Assembly: GCA_014526335.1 (NCBI GenBank)
Contig: JACTAT010000039.1
Location: forward strand, 3,396,202-3,460,201
Direction of reading: 5' to 3'
Length of the DNA stretch: 64,000 nucleotides
Origin: Chrysaora quinquecirrha
Lineage: Eukaryota; Cnidaria; Scyphozoa; Semaeostomeae; Pelagiidae
The notes below the pieces were generated by a model. That model did no database searches. It saw nothing but the letters and a program-made list of their open reading frames with translations, and had not been told where the DNA came from. Of the stretch, positions 42,053 to 64,000 are shown piece by piece. The first letter of the stretch is position 1, and each line of letters begins with the position of its first letter. Position numbers and translations under genes: made by a program.

Positions 42053-45000
42053 CTACTTTTCGTCTGCTAAAACAAAGAAAATTAACAAAATGTAAAACTT
42101 GGAGACAAATTTGATTTGAAAAGCTCACGATCTTAGAAATACCGAAGATGCGACAACCAGAAGAGAAAAGTATAGAAATTTCAAATAAATCGTCTTGTCT
42201 CTTCATCATCATTTTCGTCATCTGCTGCATTGAAATTTACAGAGAGAATGAGCAAGTTATGGTCCAATCAAATCAACCTAATTTGGTAAAGCATTCTAAG
42301 ACTAGAACACCACAGAGAGCCCAGAGAGAAGTGACAATTTCAATGTACAAACAGGCTTCTGAAAGAAGACTTCGAGTAGTACTCACAGCACAAAGAATCA
42401 TCCTCATCAGAACCATCACTGCAATCAGGAACACGATCACAAACTAATCGACGCTGAATACACTTATTGTTCTTGCATTTAAATTCATCTTTCTCACATT
42501 TGTTTTCTGTAGGAAAAATGAATTCATAATCATAATCATCACATATATATACCATCATCGTCATCATATGTAACCTTGATCGTGATCATTTATCATTATC
42601 TTTATTATTATTATCACTAATCATCATAATATCCATCAAAATGATCATAATCATAATCATCATCATCATCTTAATCAACAGCATCAATCAACATAATCAT
42701 GAACATAATCAACATCATCATCGCCATCATCTTCATCATCATCATCATCATTATCGTGATCGTGATCATCATCATCGTCGTCACCATCATCATCATCTTA
42801 ATCATCATAATAATAAAATCATCATCATCATAATCACTATGATCAACATCATAATCACTATGATCATCATCGTTATTACAAACATAAAAAACCTTATTAT
42901 TAGTTTTAACTAATACAATATGATTTATCAATTAAAATCAGCATCATCTTACCACATATTCCATTGTGTTTCAATGTAATAATTTCTTTCTTCAAACAAG
43001 ATGTTTTCTTCATCGTACATAAATTATAATAACTATTTCCATCGCTTGCACAAACAGGTGAAGCGATTTTTGGACATTTCAAGTTACATGCGCAGGAACT
43101 GGAACCATCTTCATTGACTTGACATTCGGAATGAAATTCGCACTCTTTCTCACAACCTCCTGTATGCGGTAGAAAAATAATCATAATGATGTTCCATTAT
43201 GCGCGTAAAAATTTTAAAACATGGAAGACACAACAAACGCATTCTTCAGTAAAAGACTGAAAGCTAAGTTGCACACTGTTACTCGGGTTTACTGGATTTT
43301 TCTGATTTAAGCACCACAATTTTGCGTACGTTGATCCAGAAAATCGAAAACTTCTGAAGAGCTACTGTACGTTACAAATAGACAAAAAGTAGGGTAAGAA
43401 GGGCAAGAAACGCCACTAAAAGCTCTCTTCGCATTACTGACAAAAAGAACAAGAAAAACCTTGAAACACCCATAACATTTTTAAGAATTTGCCGCTTTAA
43501 AACTCAGAAATTTTCCTAAGTTTTTGGTTGGCTAGTAGTACTACATTTTTCTTAATTTCTCGTCATCACAGGGGTTGCTTACTTACAAGGAGTTTTAAAA
43601 GGCAATTCAAAAAGGCACTGAACATACACTAACCCTTGTTTTTGCACTTCCCATAGGCGACCATACTAATATTTCTATTTTCCTTGCAAGCTGTATTTTG
43701 CATGATACAGAGATTATCATAAGTATTTCCATCATTTCCACAAACTAACATCTCTACTTCGGGGCATTTTTGATCGCAGCAAGATCCTTGATGCTTTATT
43801 TTAATTTCCTTTTGCAACAATTTTTAAAATTTTCAGAAATTCTATAATTAAATTGATTGATAAATGTTCCTCACAATATGATAATTTTATAATAATTGGT
43901 GATCTGAATCTAACTCCAACCGATCCTAGCCTTAAAACTATTTGTTCTACTCTTGGGCTCACAAATCTCATCAAAGAGCCAACTTGTTACAAACCAAATT
44001 GTAATCCGTCATCAATTGACGTAATCCTTACCAACCGGAAACATAATTTTAAAAATACTAAAACTATTGAAACCTCTTTAAGTGACTTCCATAAGCTAAT
44101 TCTTACTACTTGCAAATCTTCAATTCCCAAACACCATCCTAATATAATTCGCTACAGAGATTTAAAAAACTTTAATGAGGATGCCTTCTGCAAAGATCTT
44201 TCAGAAACACCATTTTATCTTTGCCAATACATTCATGATGGCAATCAGGCTTTCGAATACTTTCAAGATTTGTTCGATAGCATAGTTAATTATCACGCAC
44301 CATTAAAATCCAAAATAGTTAGGGCAAATAATAAACCCCTCAGTAAGGTACATAGAAAAGCAATAATGCTAAGAACTAAATTTAAAAATGCCTATAACAA
44401 ATCAAAAACTACTGTTAATTATGAAAGATTTAAAAGCAAAGAAACCACTGTGCAAATCTTCGTCAACATCTGAAATCTGATTACTTTACCAAGATTTGTC
44501 AAAACGGCACACTTGACTCCAAAACATTTTGGAAGAAGTTGAAACCCTACTTCTTCGGCAAAGGCCACACTGATTCTGAAATTACAATATCTGAAAACGA
44601 TAGTCTTGTCAGTAACCCTCAATCTGTTGCAGAAATTATGAATAAACATTTTGTCAGCATTAGCCAAACCAGCACTACAGCTAATAAGAACGCTGGGAGC
44701 TACCCGACAATTGATGAAATCATCAAGGGCTTCGAGAACCATCCTAGTATTGGGAGAATAAAACTTAATTTACAAGACGAATCAATTTTCAATTTCCTAT
44801 CAGTTCCAGCACCAGTGCTTAAGCAAATTATTCTTGATCTTAATCATAAAAAGCGATGGGTCATGATATGATAAATGCCAAATTTCTAAAAATCTCTGTA
44901 GATATTATCCTTAAACCTTTACTTGATATAATTAACAAATGTATTTCGCAAGGTACATTCCCTAATTCTTTAAAAAAGGCAATAGTCACACCAGTGTACA

Positions 45001-48000
45001 AGAAAAGGATCCATTTAACAAAGAAAATTACAGGCCAATCAGTCTACTTACTACATTCTCTAAAGTTTTGAAAAAGTTATAGAACTTCAACTTTCCCTTT
45101 TCTCCAAGGTAAATTTTCTCCATATTTATGTGCGTACAGAAAGCATTTTCATCCGAACATGCACTTTTCAGATTAATAGAAAACTGGAGAAAAGGACTAG
45201 AGCAAAATGCACATATAGGAGCGATTCTAATGGATCTATCAAAAGCTTTTGATTGTCTCCCAAAGAATCTTCTACTTGCAAAACTACATGCTTATGGGAT
45301 AAAAGAAAATTCACTCTTATTCATCCAGAATTATTTGTCAGATAGAAAGCAAAGAGTAAAAGTAAAAGGACAATATAGCTCTTGGGATGAATTAGGACAA
45401 GGTGTCCCACAAGGTTCAATACTAGGACCTCTTCTCTTCAACTCCTTTATAAATGATATCTTTTATAACCTCAGTGATGGGTCTCTCTGTAATTTTGCCG
45501 ATGACAACACACTGACAGTGACCACCTCAAGCACTGAAGAATTAATAAATTTGATAAAAATAAACACCAATAAATGTCTTGAATGGTTTAAGTCAAACGA
45601 AATGACTGCTAATGGTTCTAAATTCCAAGCCATTACTATTGGAAATAAAAACAAGAACATAGAACATTTTGAAATTAATGAGAATCTAAAATAAAAGTCG
45701 AAACTAATGTAACTCTGCTAGGTATAGAGATAGATGAAAGTTTAAAATTTGATGCCCATATTGATAAAATTTGTAAAAAAGCAGCAAAACAACTTAATTC
45801 TCTAAAACGCTTAGCTAGGTTCATGGGGGAAAAAGAGAAAAATTATAATTAACTCGTTTATCTTATGCCACTTTAATTACTGTCCACTTATTTGGATGTT
45901 ATGCACCAAAGGGAGCCAAGACAAACTAGAAAAGATAAATGAGAGAGCACTACGACTTGCATATTCTGACTATACTTCTACGTATGAAAAACTACTATCT
46001 GATTCAATGGAGACCACCATTCATATACAGTCGATAAGGCTCCTTGCTTTAGAGGTATTCAAAACTTTGAATAACCTAAATCCTGTTTTATGAAGGACTA
46101 TTTTTACCTAAAAACTAGACCACAATCTACGGAGCACAAATCTTCTTGAAATACCAAAAGTTAGAACCACAGGCTTTGGCATTAAGTCCTTATGTTATCA
46201 AGGGCCAAAATATGGAATTCCTTCCTAATGAAATCAAAACGGCGAGTAACACTAAACAGTTTAAAAATTTGACCAAAACTTGGTTCCTCGCTAAAAAATG
46301 CGAGTGCTCCTTTTGCACTAAATGAGTTGATCAATGCAATTCCTATGGTTGCTTAATGTTAGTATGAATTAGTGTATATCACTATTTGTTGTAACTAACA
46401 TAAAAGAAATATATATCATATCATCATATCAACAAACACGATGCTTGTTTCAAATGGCATTCGCTTTGGTATGTAATACCATCACTGCCACAAACATTAG
46501 AACTGACATCTGGGCAACTTTTATAGCAACAATATCCCACATGTTTGAATACGAGGCTCCTTTTTTGTGCGCATGCAGCTTTCTTCATAGAACATAGATT
46601 GTCATATGACTTGCCATCGCTTGCGCAGATTGGAGCGAGGGTTTTAGAGCAAGGACGACCACATCGCTTCTCATCATTTGCTTCTGTAGGAATATAATAC
46701 GAATAAAACCAGGCTTCTGTCCACTTTGCGTACAGTCAGAACTAGTTGCCAACTGCTGGTGAACTAATTTAACGCGACTGACCGGTCGACGCTCTGGCAT
46801 ATAGTTCTTTTTTGACGGCAACTAGTCGGCGTACACTTCAAGAAAGTAAGGCATGTTCCTTCTGCAATCAGTTGACGACTGTCACAGTCACAGTCAACCT
46901 GAGCACTCTTGCGATTGTGATCAATAACTGTATCCTATAAGTTCTGACTTGTTATTGATATGTCGACACAAGTTGACAGTTACTGCAAGTTGGCGTTATT
47001 TCTATGATCATCATCATCTATCGTATCATAGGTCGACATAAGCCTGACTTTATAGGTGGCAAAATCTAGAAATTTCCATAGAGAAATAAATCCTAAACCC
47101 CTTAACTCTATTAGTGTGTGTAATAGAAATAAACCAATCTTTCAAGATACAATAATTCCAATGGCGAAAAACTAAATTCAGTCATCTATAATGTAATGTT
47201 TTAGTCTAAGAGCTGCCCTATTTTGGCCAACCGTTCTAGAACGTCTAGAACGACTGATGGGGGCTCCACACCACACCTTTTTTCGCAAGGAAATATGCCA
47301 TTTTTACCACACTAATGCCCTTTTAGCCGAGAAAACACCGAATTCGGATTTTGAAGTGTAAAATCCATTAAACTTGCCAATACTAATATCCCTAGGAAAG
47401 CTTGCTTATAAAACGTTTAATTTTCTACGTTACCTTTAAGTGTTTTAACAAACTCTGTTCGGCAGCTTTTCACCCGACACGATGAATTTGCACTTCCAAT
47501 TATAACATGATACACAGTATTTGGACGCAGATTTGCAATGTTAAGAGTGGTGAAGCCTCGTTTAAGGTTTTTCTTCACAATCAGCCTCGTTTCCTTTCTT
47601 GCATCTGGTGTTTTGAATGTTACCAGATAGTTGTCATCATCATCATCATCAGAGGAAATAGAAGACCACATGAGTAGAATGCTGTTGGAAGATGGCACCG
47701 CTGTAAAGCCGTTGATTGGTCCGCGAAGCCAAATAGACCTTTCACGTGACCATCGATTGTCGGACGTCTGTTTGGATAATGCGAAGAAATACCAATAGAA
47801 TGCCTCGACTGAAATGTCACCTCCTTTGAAATCCCCAGGCAGAATTCTCAATTTTTCATCTTTGAGAGGAAATGATTTTGTCAGTGATTTTCCAACGCGA
47901 ACAAGGAGCGCTTTAGCGTCATCTGATGGTTGGATCTTAAGAGAAGCAACACCTCTAGATCCTTTTTCTACCAATGAAACATCAAAATCTGGAGGCTGGA

Positions 48001-51000
48001 TGCTTTCTCTGGGCGTTCTGACAAACACCGGACCGGCAATTTGTCCAAATCCGTATTTCATGTAAGGCTGAAGTGTGACCTTGTAGGAGGTTCCAGGTTT
48101 TATGCCGTTACTGACTTGATATTTCTAAAATAAGACAGAAATAATCAAGATAAATTTATCAAATGAGCTGTTAAAGTAAAGTCAAAGCAAGTTCTGCTTG
48201 CTTCAGCCTCAGCCCCTTGATGAATAGGATCCTAATTGAATAGGATCCATCTTGTTTCGGAACCGAAATCGGCCAGGGGTTAAGAATTCGTGGGAACATA
48301 TTTGGGGCTTAAGTTGGAAAGGTTGATTCATCTGATGTCGAAGCTTGCGTTTGGAAACTCATACACTCTTGAGAGACATCACAAATCACAAATCAATCAT
48401 TGTGATCGTGCGGATCAAAATCTAATCAGAACCGTTTGAAGTCAGTAACAGGGGGTAACTCTTAAGCAACATAGGTAACGGAAAGTCTTGAGTGCGTTGG
48501 ACTGGGAGAAAAAACCAAAATCATTTGTTTCGGCCTGTTTCTGACGTTTATACTCTGAGGACTGTCAGACTCAAAAAAGCTTTTAAGTATGTCCAGAGGT
48601 GTTTTCACCTTTATCGCATATGAAAACTTTACTTACTACGAAAGGGAATCACCTCTCCTGTAGCTAATAATGATAATAATAATGTACGACTTACTTTTTC
48701 ATGTCTTGGTAAAGGAACAGTCAATTTAAAAGCAGAATTCGATGATTTATTCTTGGTGACTTGTCTAACTTGAAGAAAATAACCAACAACATTCATCTGA
48801 CTGGTAACATTCCACGACGCCAAGATTGATCTTGAATTAACAGCTTTTGCTCCAAAGGATATCATATCTAAGAAAGTATGAAAATGCTTTAATGCATGTA
48901 CAAGTGCAGTTGAACATGCCAATTTTGCCTTAAGACCTCTTTTGGACGAGAGAAAGAGATACGAATTCAAAGGTCCATCCGGTACAAGTGCAGTTGAACA
49001 TGCCAATTTTGCCTTAAGACCTTTTTTGGAAGAGAGAAAGAGATACGGATTCAAAAGATCCGGACTTTTCGGGTGCAATTTGGGTAGGATTTCACTTCGT
49101 CTACACGTGAATGGATCGGGAACGGAACCAAATGGATCCGCTTTTCTGGCATAAAAGATACAGTCTCGTTTCCAAAAAGGATCGGATTCATGCGCACTCG
49201 TGTAGACGAGAAACCCAATTTATTTCATAACTAACCTTTTTGGAACGGATCCTTTCCCGTGTAAACAGGGTCTAATTGTCACAATCAACTCCAGAAAGAG
49301 AAGATTTATCATCATAATCTTGCGCCACAAATTCTGGAAATTGAGCGCCAAAAACCGAGCTTCCTTGCAGGTCCGGTTCTTGCTTTACACCTTTGATCAG
49401 ACCTATGTATAGACATGGCATAGATGGGACAGAAATCATTGCCGGATGAGATGATTGAAGACGGATCTCTCTCGAAACGTAGCCCTTATAAATATTGAAG
49501 GCTTGTCATGATAAGCAGCGATTATCACGACTAATAAGGTGTCAGAAAAAGCCTTGATGATTTCGAATATACTTCCCCAAGTGCTGGCTTCTTGCAGTGG
49601 CATTTGCTTGCATTCATTTGCAAAATGTGAAGGGCCTCAGTAAGTGATTGGTGATTGCAGAACCGTACAAAAGTAGAAGCAAAGTACACGCTTTTTTTTT
49701 ATAAGGAACCACTTTATAAGGAACCTACATGTAGAAGGCCCGAAAATTTAAAGAACTTATACTACTAAAGAGAAAATCATGAAGGAACTTTTTAATGTTG
49801 AATACTTTTATCACTGCAAATAATCAAGAATTAGAAAGCCGGTTCCATTCATTTGCAGTCGAAAATCACATAAGTTGTACGTTAAGCATGTATCCAATGT
49901 TTCTTTGAGTAGTCTCGAGCTTTGCTCACATGCAAATTATTGTTAAGACCACTGTTTGTGCAGTTAAAATTAAGGAACTATTAAGAAACTTTTGGAACTA
50001 CAATTGCCTCGAAAGAGGCCCAAAAATAAGGAACTTTAAGAACTAGGCCTTGAGGTAGGTTCCTTATAAAAAAAGCGTGTAATAACGAAAAAAGATACCT
50101 TTAACTTGCTTCTCAAGTTTGACTATTACGTCATCACTTCTCATACTCTTTCCAAGGTTGTTTGCAGCAGCAATTGAGAATATATAAGTTGAAGATGGTT
50201 TTAAATTATGCAAAGAAATGGAGCTTTTGAAGGGTCGGATAGTTGAGATATAGAAGTCTGTACTTGAAGTTTCTCTGTAAACCAACTCATAATATAGGAT
50301 TGGCTCAGCATATTTGTAAACATCAGGTGGCATCCATGATACAAAAACTGATGTTGCATTTAGTGGTATTGCTTTTAGGTACCTTGGCCTTTCAGGAACT
50401 AAAACAACAAAGATATTATCATTATGTAAACTATTATTCAAATCATGATTGATGATTCCAATTATGATTCTAATGATGCTCAAGATCATCCATTATGAAA
50501 TCAAATCAAGTTCACCATGATCAAGATCAATTACATAATGTGATCACAATCAATTTCGACCATCATCAATGATGTTCATGATAATCAAGAACATTATCAC
50601 CTTGATCATGATCATTACAGTAATCATCTGTGATCATGATCATGATGATTCAACATGATTTACTGTGACTACAGCTGGTGATGAAAATGGTCATCATGAT
50701 CAATGATCACCTTGAAAATGATCATGATAACAATCATCTGTGATCATGATCATGATCATCATGATCATAATGATTCATGATTGTGATCATGATCAATCAT
50801 CTTTGTAATCAGTGATAATCATGACCATCACAACAATAATAATATAAAAGATTCAATGATATGATACATAGAAATAGAAACACAAATATCAAAATTTTCG
50901 TACTTTTTCCTGAGCAATTTTCCTCATCAGATCCATCACCACAATCATCTGCTTTGTCACACAACCAGTTCTTCAAAATGCATTTCTGGTTTTTACATTT

Positions 51001-51212
51001 AAACTCAAAGACAGTGCACACATCATCTAAAATGAAATAAATTTATATTGAGAAAGCAAAGCAACGAAAAAGATGGAATACCATTACTGTAAACAAGACA
51101 CAATATAACAGTATGATATGCATATAAACTCACCAGCAAAAATTCTGTCCACTGAGTTCATTAAAATACAAAAAGAAACCAGAATCGTAAAAAGAGGGAT
51201 TCTTCTCTCCAT
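42053..51212 (-). CDS. Secreted LDLa-FN3-Kazal-LDLa protein; coding exon interrupted by a LINE
   Basis: Exons: 51212..51134 (signal peptide [20 protein letters not shown]), 51025..50904 (LDLa), 50398..50099 (FN3-1), 48867..48695 + 48124..47434 (FN3-2 to FN3-4), 46683..43634 (three Kazal, LINE inside), 43159..42953 (follistatin-type EGF plus Kazal), 42506..42387 (LDLa), 42066..42053 (SDEK, stop). Boundaries are phase 1 except those flanking the 48867 and 48124 exons. Kazal signatures: [50 protein letters not shown]3 signatures: [37 protein letters not shown]. No TM segment is seen, so secretion is expected. Likely role: extracellular protease inhibitor or matrix/ligand-binding protein. Agrin and follistatin-like proteins share the EGF+Kazal unit, but I know no family with this whole order. 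In this haplotype the LINE adds a stop after the second Kazal's fifth Cys. Confidence 0.8.
42600..42900. repeat. (ATC)n / (ATCATAATC) microsatellite
   Basis: Trinucleotide ATC tracts mixed with ATAATC and ATCGTC, directly between the follistatin/Kazal exon (42953) and the last LDLa exon (42506). Source of His-rich artefact frames. Confidence 0.9.
42953..43159 (-). CDS. Follistatin-like EGF plus fourth Kazal module
   Basis: The exon reads [20 protein letters not shown] then [20 protein letters not shown] and [12 protein letters not shown], the agrin/follistatin arrangement of a small EGF-like hairpin followed by a Kazal domain. Both ends are phase 1, so the unit can move by exon shuffling. 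Confidence 0.85.
43634..46683 (-). pseudogene. Kazal exon split by a LINE insertion
   Basis: Right part 46683..46430 encodes Kazal 1 and the start of Kazal 2 ([17 protein letters not shown]). Left part 43820..43634 encodes [13 protein letters not shown], the end of Kazal 2, and all of Kazal 3. Between them lies the LINE, flanked by CAACAA on both sides (43815-43820 and 46430-46435). If the LINE and one CAACAA are left out, the frame is continuous and the Cys spacing of Kazal 2 is normal. With the LINE present translation stops three codons after entering it. Confidence 0.85.
43821..46429 (+). mobile_element. 5'-truncated non-LTR retrotransposon (CR1/Jockey-like), frameshifted
   Basis: 2.6 kb. 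Frame 43853..44473 holds the end of an apurinic endonuclease ([27 protein letters not shown]). Frames 44539..44871, 44856..45071 and 45128..45694 hold the reverse transcriptase ([40 protein letters not shown], and the catalytic FADDN box). 45896..46093 holds the usual C-terminal tail ([12 protein letters not shown]). Several frameshifts separate them, so this copy is inactive or the sequence has errors. It ends in an ATATCATATCATCATATC microsatellite tail, as CR1-like elements do. Inserted in the opposite orientation to the host gene. Confidence 0.9.
46684..47433. other. Intron between FN3 and Kazal exons
   Basis: 750 bases of AT-rich intron. A minus-strand frame (46821..46585) overlaps the Kazal exon in its lower part; its upper part is intron. 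No repeat family recognised. Confidence 0.5.
47434..50398 (-). CDS. Fibronectin type III block (four FN3)
   Basis: FN3-1 is a single exon (50398..50099: [20 protein letters not shown] through [20 protein letters not shown]). FN3-2 spans exons 48867..48695 ([20 protein letters not shown]) and the start of 48124..47434 ([16 protein letters not shown]). FN3-3 is divergent (residues after [12 protein letters not shown], with [11 protein letters not shown]). FN3-4 has [16 protein letters not shown], with an Asp run from a GAT microsatellite, and [20 protein letters not shown]. Two Cys in FN3-4 (SSCRVKSC) may form an extra disulphide. Confidence 0.8.
48515..48570. repeat. Hairpin repeat family P, one arm
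   Basis: GGCCTGTTTCTGACGTTTAT + ACTCTGAGGA matches one arm of 24885-24985. Intron of the FN3 block. Confidence 0.5.
48897..49060. repeat. Direct tandem duplication, ~83-bp period
   Basis: GTACAAGTGCAGTTGAACAT + GCCAATTTTGCCTTAAGACC and AGAGAAAGAGATACG occur at 48898-48965 and again at 48982-49047 with few changes. Intronic. The two similar plus- and minus-strand frames here are its artefacts. Confidence 0.75.
49685..50081. mobile_element. MITE family T, intact 397-bp copy
   Basis: Ends TACACGCTTTTTTTTTATAA and TTATAAAAAAAGCGTGTA are inverted, with GGAACC inside each. TA at both borders fits a TA target duplication. It lies 17 bases after (below the donor of) the FN3-1 exon, at 50099. No coding frame. 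Confidence 0.75.
50440..50830. repeat. Degenerate (ATGATCATG) palindromic array
   Basis: Repeated TGATCATGATCATG and ATCATGATC units, which are self-complementary, over about 390 bases between the LDLa and FN3-1 exons. Such GATC-rich arrays may form hairpins. Confidence 0.8.
50904..51212 (-). CDS. Signal-peptide exon and first LDLa of the Kazal/FN3 gene
   Basis: ATG at 51212, then a basic start MERR, a hydrophobic core and donor GCTG/GTGAGT at 51134. Acceptor TTTCAG precedes the LDLa exon, read as [20 protein letters not shown] and [16 protein letters not shown]. The signal peptide and phase-1 junction show that the gene starts here rather than further upstream. Confidence 0.85.
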
Positions 51213-51547
51213 CTTTTTTCTGACAAATGAAAACGTCAGCCCAAAAGAAACAGATTGAAACGAAAATTTTAAACAACAAAATGAAATTCCAGCAACATAT
51301 CAAAAATAATGATACAGTTACAGACAAACGAAAATCGAGATGCAAGTTAAATAAATCAAACTGTGATAAATAATCAACCTACTGCTGAGTTAAGAACGAT
51401 TGATGACAAAAATGACATTTTGTTGACTGTTTGTGATGACAAGTAACAGTATTCGGAAATCGATTCAAATTACATCTACACGAGATCTGCACGCTTCCCA
51501 AAGAACATCTGACCATGGAAGAAACAACACAACAACCCTGGATTCTT

Positions 51548-51549
51548 CA

Positions 51550-51613
<64 letters not shown>
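51548..51613. repeat. (CAT)n microsatellite, about 22 uninterrupted units
   Basis: An uninterrupted CAT run of some 66 bases. Its length without interruption suggests it is polymorphic. It lies about 340 bases upstream of the Kazal/FN3 gene ATG. Confidence 0.95.
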
Positions 51614-52275
51614 GTAACAGAATATAGGACTCTCTATCCTGTTGTTTCGTTGTGAAGCAATAGTGACGTTTCTTGGTTCAGTTTTTGGTCATGCAGGTCA
51701 ACTCTTTAGCTTTCCGTTCGCCATTATTCCATTACATACTTATCATAAATTCTTGACATAAATTCAGTTCCCTCTTGAACTTAGAAAATCTTGATGACGA
51801 CAATGGAATTGGATGCGGGTTGGAAACATGGAATACAATAGGCATGGAATGGTAAAATGGAATCCGTCAGGTGTCTTAAACAGAATTCCAACTTATTACT
51901 TGGGAATTTATGAGACCCAGGAAAGCAAACGCAATGAAACAATCAATTTACTAAAGAGTTCTCGGCTAAAACGATTTCTAGCATACTGTAGGGGCTGTAA
52001 TTGTGCTCCATCTATATAGGCATAATTTCTGAATGAAACCCAGGGGGATACTACATTAATCTGCCAAGATAACAATGTTACATTCATCTGCAAAGGGAGT
52101 TCGTTTGATTTCTGATCAAAGACACAAAAGCTTGCAAAGGGGGGAGTTTAAGATAAGGAGGACGTCATGTATTGAAAAGCGAAGACTGGAACAAATTCTA
52201 GTATAAGTATCAAATGCAACAAATAGTTCTTTACTAATCTAAAACCTACCAAACTCAACGTATTTTAATACCATA

Positions 52276-52709
52276 TACACGCTTTTTTATTTATAAAGAA
52301 CCTAGCTCAAGGTTTTATTCCAAGAGTTCCTTATTTTTGGACATAATTTGATTGAATTATAGTACCAAAAGTTCCTTAATTTACACTGCATAATTTGATT
52401 GAATTGTAGTACCAAAAGTTCCTTAATTTACACTGCATATTTAGCAATATTATAAAGAGACACTTATTTAGGAGCAAAGCTGGAAACTACTCAAGAAAAC
52501 ATTTGATACATGCGTAGCATACAATCAAGTTTTGACTGCAAATGGATGGATGGAACAGGCTTCCAAATTCTTGATTGTTTGCACTTATTAAAATGCTCAA
52601 ATTGAAAGGTTCCTTAGCGATTTTATCTTTAGTACTATAAGTATTTTAAATCTTCTGCCATCTGCATGTAGGTTCCTTAAAAAGTGATTCTTTATAAAAA
52701 AAGCGTGTA
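52276..52709. mobile_element. MITE family T, intact 434-bp copy
   Basis: Ends TACACGCTTTTTTATTTATA and TTTATAAAAAAAGCGTGTA are inverted. Inside it has a duplicated ~58-base segment starting TTTGATTGAATTATAGTACC (52327 and 52386), and ACTACTCAAGAAAACATTTG shared with 31855 and 32130. It lies 150 bases below the SMARCA stop codon. Confidence 0.75.
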
Positions 52710-52859
52710 CTGTGAATTGCAACGGGTAGACCAAACAAAGTTTTCTATAGTTACTAATTATTTTTAAGGACAAAGCAGTTCAAAAGTTCTTTTTGGGTTT
52801 AATATGAAGATATAGTAGTTCAATAGAAAGAAAATAAGTAATATTGTCTACTTGATAGT

Positions 52860-63591
<10,732 letters not shown>

Positions 63592-64000
63592 CTGAAAATT
63601 AGATTAAATTAACATCAGATAGGAAAAATTTGTAAATTAAATGCAAAACACCTAAGAAAAAGTCATGGCCTAATTAAGACCATGAACAGCAGCATATTAA
63701 GCCTATCGTATTGAGCTACTCTTGCACTCGATTTGCATCTGAGCAACACACAACCAATGGTAGCAATCCAGAGTCTTATAGTCTAGTAAGCCTAAGCTGC
63801 GTCCATATAACAAAAACAACTTACTGTAAGACTATGGCATCAATCGCTGGGACTCCTGTAATACGTGTAGCGCCTGGTTGTGGATATTATGGGAATATTC
63901 GCAACTGTTATTTCGAAACAAATTGCAGCATGGCACACTTTGCGCTTTTAATGTTTAGAATTTCTATACAAAAACACCCATTGACTCAACCGTCTTTAGG
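63592..64000. other. SMARCA intron, no exon recognised
   Basis: The last 409 bases hold no exon matching the helicase region just upstream of VLRPFLLRRLK, so the next exon lies beyond the window. No repeat identified. Confidence 0.6.

Larger units (their letters stand above)
51213..52859. other. 1.6-kb interval between the SMARCA 3' end and the Kazal/FN3 gene start
   Basis: Contains the promoter of the Kazal/FN3 gene near 51.2-51.4 kb, a family P arm (51225-51275), a CAT microsatellite (51548-51613) and a family T MITE (52276-52709). No further gene recognised. Confidence 0.6.

Noticed and set aside
42641..42931. His-rich and Asp/Met-rich frames
   Set aside because: Products of the ATC microsatellite in an intron of the Kazal/FN3 gene.

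Overview
The window reads as invertebrate metazoan nuclear DNA. It is AT-rich, most genes are split into many short exons with GT..AG junctions, and the introns are full of short inverted-repeat DNA elements, tRNA-derived SINEs, LINE pieces and microsatellites. The proteins are animal-specific (Rab3, an LDL-receptor homologue with an FDNPVY tail, a BRG1/Brahma ATPase, CUB and Kazal/FN3 extracellular proteins). The LDL-receptor tail is strikingly vertebrate-like. An invertebrate deuterostome such as a tunicate is possible, but the species cannot be fixed from the sequence alone.

Layout: 0.2-1.3 kb (-) possible last two exons of an unidentified gene. 2.4-3.2 kb (-) an intronless class-I glutamine-amidotransferase-like gene, head to head with a (+) gene at 3.6-10.7 kb for a two-CUB, single-pass membrane protein with PPxY motifs. 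11.5-14.3 kb (-) Rab3 in three exons, tail to tail with the CUB gene. 18.5-37.7 kb (-) an LDLR/VLDLR-type receptor: signal peptide, seven LDLa, two EGF, YWTD propeller, two more EGF, TM, NPxY tail. 42.1-51.2 kb (-) a predicted secreted protein: signal peptide, LDLa, four FN3, three Kazal, a follistatin-like EGF+Kazal unit, LDLa. 52.9-63.6 kb (-) the C-terminal half of a SMARCA2/4 (BRG1/Brahma) chromatin remodeller; its N-terminal half lies beyond the right edge.

Most striking observations: (i) a 5'-truncated LINE (43821-46429) sits inside a Kazal-coding exon, flanked by a 6-bp target duplication; mentally removing the LINE and one duplicate restores the reading frame across a Kazal domain. 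(ii) A ~1.93 kb foldback element begins 8 bp after a splice donor of the CUB gene. (iii) CUB exon 1 lacks one base in a T run; reading frame and intron phase both call for it. (iv) Two ATCACGTGA E-boxes, the E-box form bound by SREBP, plus an inverted CCAAT box lie just upstream of the LDL-receptor coding start. (v) At 30.0-32.1 kb three inverted-repeat elements are nested in one another. Several repeat families recur and are listed individually.

Exon boundaries were read by eye from splice sites, reading phase and family conservation. They may be off by a few bases, and no expression data were available.
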